A stretch of DNA of 64,000 nt, taken from positions 7,593,001 through 7,657,000 of the forward strand of contig JAQISU010000118.1 of assembly GCA_029339505.1 (NCBI GenBank), written 5' to 3'. The translations under genes were made by a program, and so were the position numbers. Below are positions 56,701 to 63,546 of the stretch, one piece after another (the stretch's first letter is position 1; every line of letters begins with the position of its first letter). This stretch comes from Unio delphinus (lineage: Eukaryota; Mollusca; Bivalvia; Unionida; Unionidae). Under the pieces are notes generated by a model. It was not told the origin of the DNA, did not search any database, and was given only the letters and a program-made list of their open reading frames with translations.

Positions 56701-57654
56701 ATATTTCATAGGAGCTAGTTTTGCGATATCAGGTTTATCATTTAACGGATATATCCCATAAACCATTGCTGTTACGGGATAAGATCTTTCGTAGTATGGT
56801 TTGTCAATGCCGGTTAGAATCCCTGGTTTGGAATCTCTACTCACAATGACAGCTTTTTTATTCTTGAGGATTGGTTCAAATTTATCCTTAATAATCCATT
56901 TGCCATCGACTTCGATAATGAATTTGATTCGGAAAAAATGCCGTTTTTCCCCAACACGTGAAATTATCACTGCTGCTTTTTCATCATTCATGGTAGCATC
57001 AACAACACCATCAATTCGAAATGTTGACCAACAATAAGATGCTCCATCACGCTTAAATTCATTAAAACAGTCTCTGATTTTACTAATCATGGCTTTATCA
57101 AGAATTGTATTCTTTGGTGTATTAGAAGCTATATCGAGATTGAATTGAGCATCTTTCCAGGGTAATCTCTTGGACGTTTTTTTTGGTTTATCGAGATTAA
57201 ATTTAGGATTGATTTTCAATAATCTCTTAAACTCTTTCATGTTTCCGTCTATTGGACGTTTTTTGGGTTTATCGAGATTAAATCTAGGATTGATTTTGTT
57301 ACGTCTTTTTGGTTTATCGAGATTAAATTTAGGATTGATTTTCAATAATCTCTTAAACTCTTTCATGTTTCCGTCTCTTGGACGTTTGTTACGTTTTTTG
57401 GGTTTATCGAGATTAAATTTAGGATTGATTTTCAATAATCTCTTAAACTCTTTCATGTTTCCGTCTATTGGACGTTTTTTGGGTTTATCGAGATTAAATC
57501 TAGGATTGATTTTTAATAATCTCTTAAACTCTTTCATGTTTCCGTCTATTGGACGTTTTTTGGGTTTATCGAGATTAAATCTAGGATTGATTTTTAATAA
57601 TCTCTTAAACTCCTTATCAGCATTTTTCGAAGGCGTTCTCCCTAATTCCTTCAT
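53737..57654 (-). CDS. DNA polymerase B - SF1 helicase - HNH fusion protein
   Basis: The product has 1305 residues and is intact. Order: residues 1-170 basic tandem repeats (MKEFKRLLKINPRFNLDK); ~170-290 and ~310-430 accessory domains (GLNCVAERII, DHNKHAW); polymerase palm with motif A DIAACYPG (558-565), motif B GRRIIGKFTQGG (711-722) and motif C ATDS (811-814); SF1 helicase with Walker A GCGGSGKTT (892-900), Walker B ILIWDEI (963-969), GDHGQP (995-1000), AATIHSSQG (1158-1166) and LAVSRVR (1189-1195); C-terminal HNH with C1256xxC1259, DR (1278-1279), GH (1285-1286), N1290 and CxxC (1295-1298). Polintons normally carry a stand-alone protein-primed PolB. The 3'-5' exonuclease motifs are not obvious. 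The Met at 57654 is chosen over 57705 because it matches element 1. Confidence 0.88.
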   Translation of the reverse strand: MKELGRTPSKNADKEFKRLLKINPRFNLDKPKKRPIDGNMKEFKRLLKINPRFNLDKPKKRPIDGNMKEFKRLLKINPKFNLDKPKKRNKRPRDGNMKEFKRLLKINPKFNLDKPKRRNKINPRFNLDKPKKRPIDGNMKEFKRLLKINPKFNLDKPKKTSKRLPWKDAQFNLDIASNTPKNTILDKAMISKIRDCFNEFKRDGASYCWSTFRIDGVVDATMNDEKAAVIISRVGEKRHFFRIKFIIEVDGKWIIKDKFEPILKNKKAVIVSRDSKPGILTGIDKPYYERSYPVTAMVYGIYPLNDKPDIAKLAPMKYSSGLNCVAERIIEHFTNASRGNKLTDLRRRKITEWELTVKQHGAKISDIAKLETSLRFPITVMTITGEVLYEPKYNKNEAPIQIIDHNKHAWTPAVTIFPRERTVKYIPKEFVGDVFYEEKLFDAIHALCKDDPVSVWLLRSDEEFDQFVKPNGELYRVEELDNRMRKIASDFSPENSHEKLLTDSFTIPSVVAHFAREKNSWRPTRNDFLEDVKLSCVEFGHRGLWNTKYSRDGMISIDIAACYPGSFLGYGECAEYFKRFGHPTHEMTRVAINGPLPDFDLTGFARVISFELATGLHPCSYVWLGRHLSEKHWMPIVLLRYMIDCGMLISLIVSEAIICYRAQKEVWLPQPDLDRIINELRKQFPDFSEEEIINWSKKLFEIKKEQAKYLGRRIIGKFTQGGRYDNAKYSSRLIIDVAEYDFIVADLMKQGKLVSRKDAFLSNGEKLGTAVTYCDGYNSQYTHLRSSMLAYASINLFSMINRFPNTAVRVATDSMYIHNKYKSAVAKFTDPEENWGRWRFKKEMLHEYCESADVAMDDKYLCCNRIEIQSEFSNAPPVSDPICRYKTVYLNGCGGSGKTTRAIELFRRGNASVSNMIVLTPTHRLAREMIQRGVNACTYHSFFRWKGDKWTPERMGDKFIPEILIWDEICTVSLDVLKTFLEWLLTKNTKVVMCGDHGQPPPFVGASPHEWLKGFVDYYEEITTDYRSLDERLREFKALIRLQPDRIQCEIAREVISETPMNDFWETWRPNDLIIASRKIVRDTLQMKLFELHKEKFATLPVPLCYRPSDTRKQNIEVDIPGQNEKQILVLNDIVLVDINVVEDALRANKSPWTLGYAATIHSSQGLTISNTIVWMVDNHIEWSNLIYLAVSRVRNINQLRRVVFDDNDTTISDIDVSIINKKLSGYKQQDKKKQREFDIDAELIITLKKQQNNHCASCNCIMRWQYSDKDPRQFTVDRKNNNLGHVRNNVMLTCLECNRRNGAS
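54914..54929. promoter_or_regulatory. 16-base palindrome GAAACGCTAGCGTTTC (copy 2)
   Basis: Second perfect copy, inside the helicase part of the polymerase gene. The flanking T, A and C also match copy 1, giving 19 identical bases. Confidence 0.4.
57160..57630 (-). repeat. In-gene tandem repeats of the polymerase N-terminus (element 2)
   Basis: About five to six units of up to 81 bases encode MKEFKRLLKINPRFNLDK then PKKRPIDGN. One unit is shortened to INPRFNLDKPKK. Each full unit begins with an in-frame Met. Unit number differs from element 1. Confidence 0.9.
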
Positions 57655-57696
57655 GCTATAATTAAAACAAGCATTTAAATGAAAGATTTTTATATA
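57655..57696. promoter_or_regulatory. Divergent promoter gap (element 2)
   Basis: AT-rich gap between the polymerase start and the zinc protein start at 57697, with TTAATTATA on the polymerase side and TTTTTATATA directly before ATG 57697. Confidence 0.5.
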
Positions 57697-58102
57697 ATGA
57701 ATCACTGCAAGTGGCTTATGATTGGATCAGTAATCCCGTGTAACAAATCATGCAGAAATGAGTTCTGTGGGTATCATATGCAAAGCTTTCGTCGTGGAAG
57801 CCTTGGTCCGTTACCGTGCATACGATGTGGAGTTGGGGTTAGGGGAAAATCTCAGTTGTGTTTGAATTGCGGTGGTAAGCGATACAGGGAGTTGAAGCGA
57901 TATTATGATAAAAGAATAAAAAATGGACAATCAATCAGAAATTTTAACCCTGACGCTGACAAAAGTCAGTATTTTTGACGCTGACAAAGTCAGTATTCTT
58001 GACGCTGACAAAGTCAGTATCAAGGATAAAATCATAAGAACTCCTCAAGACTACATCGAAAGATTTATCATTAAACCAAACGATGAATTAGACAAACAAT
58101 AG
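57697..58102 (+). pseudogene. Small zinc-binding protein, frame broken
   Basis: It is the counterpart of 837-1214, with the same Cys/His clusters (NHCKW, PCNKSC, CIRCGVGV, LCLNCGG). Three tandem copies of a ~26-base unit (GACGCTGACAAAGTCAGTAT) at 57950-58022 shift the frame, so reading stops at 57978. The homologous end (KIIRTPQDYIERF) follows in another frame to a TAG at 58100-58102. The zinc-binding half is intact and could still be made. Confidence 0.75.
57950..58022 (+). repeat. ~26-bp tandem triplication
   Basis: Three near-identical units of GACGCTGACAAAGTCAGTAT plus TCTT. Element 1 has no such expansion. CTGAC/GTCAG makes each unit self-complementary. Confidence 0.85.
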
Positions 58103-58116
58103 TATTATGTATACGA

Positions 58117-58608
58117 ATGAACCAAGAATTCAGACAACACCCTGTGATCACAAATTATGAAGCATCCAGTGATGGTGTTGTAAGAAACCGCAGACTGAAG
58201 AAATCAGTTGGGTGGGATAATGGTATGGGGTATTTGATGTTTGGTGCTGGAAAGAAGAAATATCTCAATCATCGTTTCGTGTACGAGTGTTTCCATGGAT
58301 TGATCGAGGATGATTCTGTCATTGATCATATCGATTCTAATCCGAAAAACAATTCTTTATCAAATCTGCAGGCTGTTACACAAAGTGAGAATACCGAACG
58401 AGGGGGGACTGGGAAATACTCGAAAAAAGCGAGACCTGTGAAATCTTTGAATACGATAACTAACGAAGAAAAAATATTTCAATCAATGAATGAAGCCGGT
58501 AGGCACTTCGATATTTGTAGAGCCTCAGTATGATATGTTGCAGAGGGGATAACCAAGACGGCTATTTCAAAAAGGACGGGACAAAAAGTTCAATTTAGTT
58601 ATGTCTAA
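58117..58608 (+). pseudogene. NUMOD4/HNH endonuclease-like protein, TGA-interrupted
   Basis: The counterpart of 1225-1719. The HNH core (HRFVYECF, VIDHIDSNPKNNSLSNLQ) is more canonical than in element 1. A TGA at 58531-58533, at a CGA Arg codon in element 1, cuts the C-terminal ~25 residues; the frame is open again to the TAA at 58606. The catalytic domain is intact, so partial function is possible. Confidence 0.75.
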
Positions 58609-58652
58609 TGCGTCATATTTTTCATTTAGAAATATATCATTATTATAGAATA

Positions 58653-59009
58653 ATGAATTCTGAAAACATGAATAGCATTTTATCCGAGATTTCAAAATTG
58701 AAAGGTTGGGATATTGAACTATCAGATGGGTTAAATCCTGATCAAATCATGTCTGATTTTCAGGACATAGAATACGGAGTTAACAACAATAAATACATGC
58801 TACCAAAGAAGTATGCGCTCATCAAAAGAATTCAGAATTCTATTAAGGACTCTCTCGCATTTTCCAGTGACGTAAGTGTGTTCGCTCCGTTGTATACCAT
58901 CGTAGAACGAATACGAAAAGAATTGGGGTACGAATACGAATTGAAAAAGGAGGTTAATTCTAAAGTTAGAAACCTACGGGCGTTAATTCAAGAAAATGAA
59001 CAATTTTGA
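58653..59009 (+). CDS. Conserved hypothetical protein, 118 residues (element 2)
   Basis: Near-identical counterpart of 1764-2120 (SDGLNPDQIMSDFQDIEYGV, NNKYMLPKKYALIKRIQNSI). The start after TATTATAGAATA is chosen for the same reasons as in element 1. Function unknown. It is the last element 2 gene before the nested insertion. Confidence 0.7.
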   Translation: MNSENMNSILSEISKLKGWDIELSDGLNPDQIMSDFQDIEYGVNNNKYMLPKKYALIKRIQNSIKDSLAFSSDVSVFAPLYTIVERIRKELGYEYELKKEVNSKVRNLRALIQENEQF

Positions 59010-59238
59010 TTGACCAACCATTTATCATTATTTGATTGTGACCGTCCCTCATAGAGATTTTAATTTTTTTTTAGCATTTTTTGATCAAAACTGTTGAAAT
59101 CAGTGAATAAAAAATTGATGGCTGGTTCGGATTGATCAAATGGAAAAGTGGGGAAACTAGCAGTATTATTATTTTTATATACAATTTTGCTACTTTCCCC
59201 ATCATTGAACGAAGCTGTCTCACAGTGAAATAACACTT
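59010..59238. other. Element 2 spacer up to the nested insertion site
   Basis: Matches element 1 2121-2365 in the part AAAAGTGGGGAAACT to GAAATAACACTT. Element 1 then continues CCATGACCGTG, whereas here the terminal 16-mer of element 3 follows. ACACTT (59233-59238) is the expected 6-base target copy. Confidence 0.8.
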
Positions 59239-59463
59239 AGCAGCAGAGAGGGTGAACCTCACAACTTTCCGAGCGTCGATTCGGAAATCTGAGGCTTCCA
59301 CCAAATAGTAAAAAAAATGGCGTCTATTCGATAAAATAAGATTTCCTTATATACGCCAACGTCGTTGTCATCCACCCTCTCTGCTGCTAGTGATTTTATC
59401 ACTAGTGATTTCATCACTGGGTTAACAAAAAATAATAAATGATTTCAACCAAATATTTGATCG
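59239..59463. repeat. Terminal inverted repeat of element 3
   Basis: Outer 16-mer AGCAGCAGAGAGGGTG at 59239-59254 and inverted inner copy at 59373-59388, only 150 bases end to end against 229 and 257 in the other elements. The inner part (GGGTTAACAAAAAATAATAA) matches element 2, and the DQIFG-stop footprint of the ATPase is at 59445-59462 on the minus strand. Confidence 0.85.
59390..59419. promoter_or_regulatory. Two tandem AGTGAT hairpins
   Basis: AGTGATTTTATCACT followed directly by AGTGATTTCATCACT, each with a 3-base loop, next to the inner 16-mer. Element 2 has one copy at the same place. Confidence 0.45.
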
Positions 59464-59499
59464 ACTTTATAGGACGAAAATCATTTATGATGAAAGTCC

Positions 59500-60849
59500 T
59501 TAGGACTTTACAAACAAACTAATCGCTAACACCTCTTCTTGTAAATCAATTAAATTATTTGACTGGTCGGTGAGTTTGAAATTAATTCTCGTTAACGAAT
59601 TATTATGGCATCGCATGTAGACAGGATTAATTGGGTTTTCAATAATTAGGAATCCTGGAGGAGCTGTTGGTGCAAACGAATAAAGAATATATCCCTGCTG
59701 AGCTTGATTTGATTTCTCTAGATTAATTTGATAGCTTCCTTCAATTGCATCACATACTAAATTGAGCGCAATCACCGTTGAAATATTCACATTATGAGGG
59801 GCAATATGCCTACCGCCACCATCTGGATCATTATTATACTTGAAGAGGACAGCTGAATCTGATTTTTGTAGTGCCTTGATATCGGTTTTAACAATTCTTG
59901 CTAGTTCATCAGCGTTGTATTTGGGAAACTTGAAATTACGCAGATTGTCCTCTGTGATATTGTAATCGGTTAGGAATCGTTGTTTATTGTCGCTGTTGTC
60001 ATTAATTATTGTTTGAATAATTAGTTCATAGATATATTTCATGTCCGATATAAGCTGATTTATTATTTCAACGTGTTTTTGCGATTTTGTTTTCCGTAGT
60101 TGTTCTAGTTGTGTGTCATATAATTGTTTAATCTCATTAAAATAACCACGGACGTCAGTTAGCGTAAATGAAATAGTAACAGATGAGTCGGTTGTTCTTT
60201 TAATGATAAAATCCCATTGCAATGTGTCTTTGTTGGTAAATATAAATCTATCGGCGATTCTTCCTTTTCTTATATCAGATAAATTATCTCGATAACTGGG
60301 ATTGATTTCATGATATGATTGTATGTCCGTGGTTAAGTCGGTGGCGGATTTTTCCGGTGGTTTTTCAGGCCATCCTAACACTGTTCTTAACGAGCTGTTA
60401 TATATATCTACAATGTATCCCTCTGTGCTTATTTCGATCGACGACGAGAGCGTCGGTTGATGAAGATTAATAGCTATTTTTGATTCTTTTCCAGTGATTG
60501 ATTTTATTCTACGCTGAATTTCAGCATTGATTTGCTTAATTTGGTACGACCCAGTTGGTAACGAAACTGTTTCCCACTCTGGAGTACCATCGGGTTTATT
60601 CTTATACGAGAACACCAGTGTGTTATTGGGTTGCTGACCACTAAATGCAACCGATCTGATATTAGGCCAACTGTGATACACTCGTAGTTTTGCTAGCGCT
60701 ATCTCCTTCACTGGGACCGGAGAGGGGAAATTCACACTGAATTCTGGATTCGTTGATGTTATTGATATCATACTCGTTTGTACTGGGTTCGTGTTCTCCA
60801 CTATTCGTTGAAGTAATTCCATCGGTGTCGTCATCGCTGCTATACTCAT
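59500..60849 (-). CDS. Minor capsid protein (penton-like), element 3
   Basis: The product has 449 residues. Both ends match the element 1 protein closely (MELLQRIVENTNPVQTSMIS; FPSPVPVKEIALAKLRVYHS; NDPDGGGRHIAPHNVNIS; EEVLAISLFVKS). The central part, from after LGWPEKPPE to before the NDPDGGG block, is unrelated or nearly so. The role is assigned by conservation and place. Mets at 60849, 60834 and 60825 are all possible starts. Confidence 0.7.
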   Translation of the reverse strand: MSIAAMTTPMELLQRIVENTNPVQTSMISITSTNPEFSVNFPSPVPVKEIALAKLRVYHSWPNIRSVAFSGQQPNNTLVFSYKNKPDGTPEWETVSLPTGSYQIKQINAEIQRRIKSITGKESKIAINLHQPTLSSSIEISTEGYIVDIYNSSLRTVLGWPEKPPEKSATDLTTDIQSYHEINPSYRDNLSDIRKGRIADRFIFTNKDTLQWDFIIKRTTDSSVTISFTLTDVRGYFNEIKQLYDTQLEQLRKTKSQKHVEIINQLISDMKYIYELIIQTIINDNSDNKQRFLTDYNITEDNLRNFKFPKYNADELARIVKTDIKALQKSDSAVLFKYNNDPDGGGRHIAPHNVNISTVIALNLVCDAIEGSYQINLEKSNQAQQGYILYSFAPTAPPGFLIIENPINPVYMRCHNNSLTRINFKLTDQSNNLIDLQEEVLAISLFVKS

Positions 60850-61010
60850 GATTTATTTCTAATTTTGGTATCGAGGAATCATAAATACTGACCATCACTG
60901 AGAACTCACAATCTGGTAATGTTGATATTATTGAGATCATTTTTTGTTTTTTTGGGTTCGTGTTTTCTGATTCCATCGGTGTTGTCATTGTTATTATATT
61001 CATGTTGTCG
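60850..61010 (-). repeat. Tandem duplication at membrane / minor capsid gene overlap
   Basis: A segment of about 150 bases (GAATTCTCAGCGATGGTCAG-like, then CAACACCGATGGAAT) occurs twice, diverged. In element 1 it is single, so the membrane and capsid frames overlap there; here the duplication moves them apart. Confidence 0.7.
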
Positions 61011-61457
61011 CTCTAATTTCGATATCGCGGAATCAAAAATACTGACCATCGCTGAGAATTCACTATCTGATATAATCGTATTATCGAGTGACGACGATAT
61101 CATCAATGATAATTGCGAGTATGCGGTTGATGCAATATGAAATTGAAGTAAGTAATTCTGCAGTTTACTCTGGCTGCATGATGATATCTTTTTTGCTATC
61201 CCGGTTAATATACCCCCGATTGTAGCCACCGCAGAAATGCAAATTGGAACTACGACCGGGGCAATCATTGTAACCGATGCAAGTATTATTCTGGCACCAG
61301 TGAGAACGCTTGACACCGAGTATATAGTAACATCAATTGCGGTGATTCTTCGTCGGTATTTTTTTATTTTTATTTGATACTCCTCAGTGAGGGTTTTGAG
61401 TCTATTCTGAAATTCTCTGACCTGATCATAGCGACATTGCGTCGATGACAAAGTCAT
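60906..61457 (-). CDS. Membrane protein, element 3
   Basis: The product has 183 residues. N-terminal helical segment YDQVREFQNRLKTLTEEYQI, a basic KKYRRR patch, two hydrophobic segments between residues ~40 and 90 (TIYSVSSVLTGARIILASV; MIAPVVVPICISAVATIGG), then a Ser-rich, charged end. Counterpart of 7552-8196, which has a TGA in this frame. The final ~25 residues come from the duplicated segment. Function unknown; a virion membrane or host-membrane protein is possible. ATG is preceded by TTTAAAATAACA. Confidence 0.7.
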   Translation of the reverse strand: MTLSSTQCRYDQVREFQNRLKTLTEEYQIKIKKYRRRITAIDVTIYSVSSVLTGARIILASVTMIAPVVVPICISAVATIGGILTGIAKKISSCSQSKLQNYLLQFHIASTAYSQLSLMISSSLDNTIISDSEFSAMVSIFDSAISKLERQHEYNNNDNTDGIRKHEPKKTKNDLNNINITRL

Positions 61458-61520
61458 TGTTATTTTAAACCCGCTAGTGTTTTCAATTATTTGTCATCGT
61501 TAGCGGGAATTGTTAGTACT

Positions 61521-63032
61521 TCAGTCGGAAAAATGAGCTACGAGTTCTAAACACCAGGCTATTTTTGATCTAATGGTGGAGCTATCAACCGCGACGACAT
61601 TAAAGCTTTTTTTGCGACCATCCATAATTAACGTCGCGGTGCCACCAGAGTAGGTTTTACCGTCCGCGATCATATTAAATTGATCGATAGAGATCCACGT
61701 TAGCCTGTAGATACCATCGGCCCATGTTGGCTTGTAGTCAGGGCCCACTATGCCGGGGAGACCCAAGATACCGATGGATAATGTAGTATAACCGTCTCTT
61801 ATCCAATCCATGGTTCCATGATTAACCGTATACACGATATTTTTAACGCCCGTGTAGTGATGTGGAATCTTTACCTTTTCAGATATTCTTTTCAGGTTAA
61901 AAAGATCGTCGAAAATATCGAGATAATTTACCGTGATTCTGGTAGGATCTATTGTTTTTCCACTCTCCTCCCTGTTAGAGAAGAATAATGAAACCAGAGG
62001 GTCTTCAACTTTAAGCTCTGCTTGGGTTTTAATATGGTTGTCGATGTTAGAAAATTTCGTCGTGATATCTTGGAGGCTACTGCCCTCAAAGAACTTATTA
62101 ACAATATCGCTGGTGTGCTTTTGTTTGTCAATAGCGCTTTTAATTTCCGCGAGAGTCATGCCTGTCAACGATGTGGTTTCAGACACAGGTGTTCTCCCTA
62201 AAAATTTATCCACGATGGTATTAAGTGTTGTTTGTCTCACCATAAACATATTAATATCTTTGAGAGTCATTGTAGATGTAGCCGGGACACCAAAGAAATT
62301 ATTAGCGATGTAGGCATTGTGAGTGTGCTTGCCGATAAACTCACTGATTTCAGCGAGAGTCATGCCAGCCACAAGCGGGGTTCCAAAGAACCTACCAACA
62401 ATGTCGTTTGTGAGTTTTTGATCTTCGTTTACTTTAAAAATCTCGAGATAATTTGCCTTGATTTCTGAAGCAGTCATCATCCTTCCAGCTTCCTTGTTAG
62501 CGAAGAATGAATTCAACAAGTCTTTAATTTCAGCGAGAGTCATGCCAACCACAAGCGGGGTTCCAAAAAATTTATGTACGACATTTTTGCGAAAACTATT
62601 ATAACCTCGTATATAATCATCCAGCTCACGGCCGTGGGCGGCAATCTTGTTGTCATGGGTGGTAATCATGTTGTCATGGGTGGTAATCATGTTGTCGTGG
62701 GCGGCGATCTTGTTGTCGTTGGTAGCAATCGCGTCGGTGATCGTAGACACAAGTGCGCCTGGTTTAAGTTGTCCATCGTTGGAATACAGTGCAATAGAGT
62801 TTTCAGCGGCAGCGCGATGCCGTATCAAAATGTCATTCACGGATATATTACTGCTTTTCAATTTACCCTGGCGATCTTGAAATACAACTATTTCGTTCGG
62901 GTCAACACTTGTTAAATTTAACGTCTCAGCGATTTCATCTTCTATTATTTTTTTTACATCCTCGATAGAACCCGCAGATGTTTCCTCGGTGGGTTCCAAC
63001 ATTGACAGAGGTTGTCCCCAAATATCGATCAT
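61521..63032 (-). CDS. Fiber-like protein, long form
   Basis: The product has 503 residues against 276 in element 1. The N-terminal ~90 residues match element 1 (EIAETLNLTSVDPNEIVVFQ, GKLKSSNIS). Then comes a heptad-like run (AAHDNMITTHDNMITTHDNK) and four to five repeats built on FFGTPLVVGMTLAEIKDLL, then a beta-rich C-terminal head (VYTVNHGTMDW to WCLELVAHFSD). This is the build of a trimeric spike: anchor, shaft, head. Met at 63032 corresponds to the element 1 start; the frame is open 30 codons further up, overlapping the protease gene. Confidence 0.7.
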   Translation of the reverse strand: MIDIWGQPLSMLEPTEETSAGSIEDVKKIIEDEIAETLNLTSVDPNEIVVFQDRQGKLKSSNISVNDILIRHRAAAENSIALYSNDGQLKPGALVSTITDAIATNDNKIAAHDNMITTHDNMITTHDNKIAAHGRELDDYIRGYNSFRKNVVHKFFGTPLVVGMTLAEIKDLLNSFFANKEAGRMMTASEIKANYLEIFKVNEDQKLTNDIVGRFFGTPLVAGMTLAEISEFIGKHTHNAYIANNFFGVPATSTMTLKDINMFMVRQTTLNTIVDKFLGRTPVSETTSLTGMTLAEIKSAIDKQKHTSDIVNKFFEGSSLQDITTKFSNIDNHIKTQAELKVEDPLVSLFFSNREESGKTIDPTRITVNYLDIFDDLFNLKRISEKVKIPHHYTGVKNIVYTVNHGTMDWIRDGYTTLSIGILGLPGIVGPDYKPTWADGIYRLTWISIDQFNMIADGKTYSGGTATLIMDGRKKSFNVVAVDSSTIRSKIAWCLELVAHFSD

Positions 63033-63055
63033 TATTGTTAGCGTAACTTGTGTTT

Positions 63056-63496
63056 TCAATTTATTGATCCTTGTAATTTCCCACTCGTGTATTCGTTTAC
63101 AATAATATGAGGTGGTTTCCACGGAGATCCAAAGGATTTTAATGAAATCTCCGCGAGGACATTTAATACTTCACGGCCGCATATCGGTGGATCATTTAAT
63201 TGTTGTGTTGGCAGCGTGGAATAAAAAATCGGAAACCCTTTGAGTTTCATCGAGGAATTTATATACCGCATAAACTCGCTTGGCGGAGCTAACCCATATG
63301 AATCGAAATAGACAATCCCACGTGGATCAATCGCGTATGCAACCCAGTGAGTTCCCGATCCGCTGCTGTTATCAAGATTGATGATACCGGTTTCAACGTT
63401 ATTTGGTTTTCTCGGTAATTGATCTCTCATAAAAACACCTCTGAAATTTTTAATCGCTAGTTCTTTAGCAGCATCAATTAAATCAAAATTGGACAT
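63056..63496 (-). CDS. Adenain-like cysteine protease, element 3
   Basis: The product has 146 residues from MSNFDLIDAAKELA. His50 (GTHWVAYAID), Asp65 (YFDSYG), Gln (LPTQQ) and Cys (PPICGREVLNVL) are all present. It would mature virion precursors. The fiber-like gene starts 23 bases after its stop. It is close to the element 1 copy, with most changes in the C-terminal third. Confidence 0.87.
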   Translation of the reverse strand: MSNFDLIDAAKELAIKNFRGVFMRDQLPRKPNNVETGIINLDNSSGSGTHWVAYAIDPRGIVYFDSYGLAPPSEFMRYINSSMKLKGFPIFYSTLPTQQLNDPPICGREVLNVLAEISLKSFGSPWKPPHIIVNEYTSGKLQGSIN

Positions 63497-63546
63497 AGGA
63501 ACCATAGGTTCCTCAACAATTGGGCCGGAAATCGAAGATTTCTGAA

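Larger units (their letters stand above)
51312..59238. mobile_element. Polinton/Maverick element 2 (left part)
   Basis: Order: terminal repeat, ATPase (minus), zinc ribbon-PLA2 (plus), integrase (plus), polymerase fusion (minus), zinc protein, HNH and 118-residue protein (plus). The three last genes match element 1 positions 837-2120 in order. Element 2 then ends abruptly at GAAATAACACTT, where element 3 starts. Its own capsid block should continue after element 3, outside the window. ATPase, integrase and polymerase frames are intact; the zinc and HNH proteins are broken. Confidence 0.9.
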
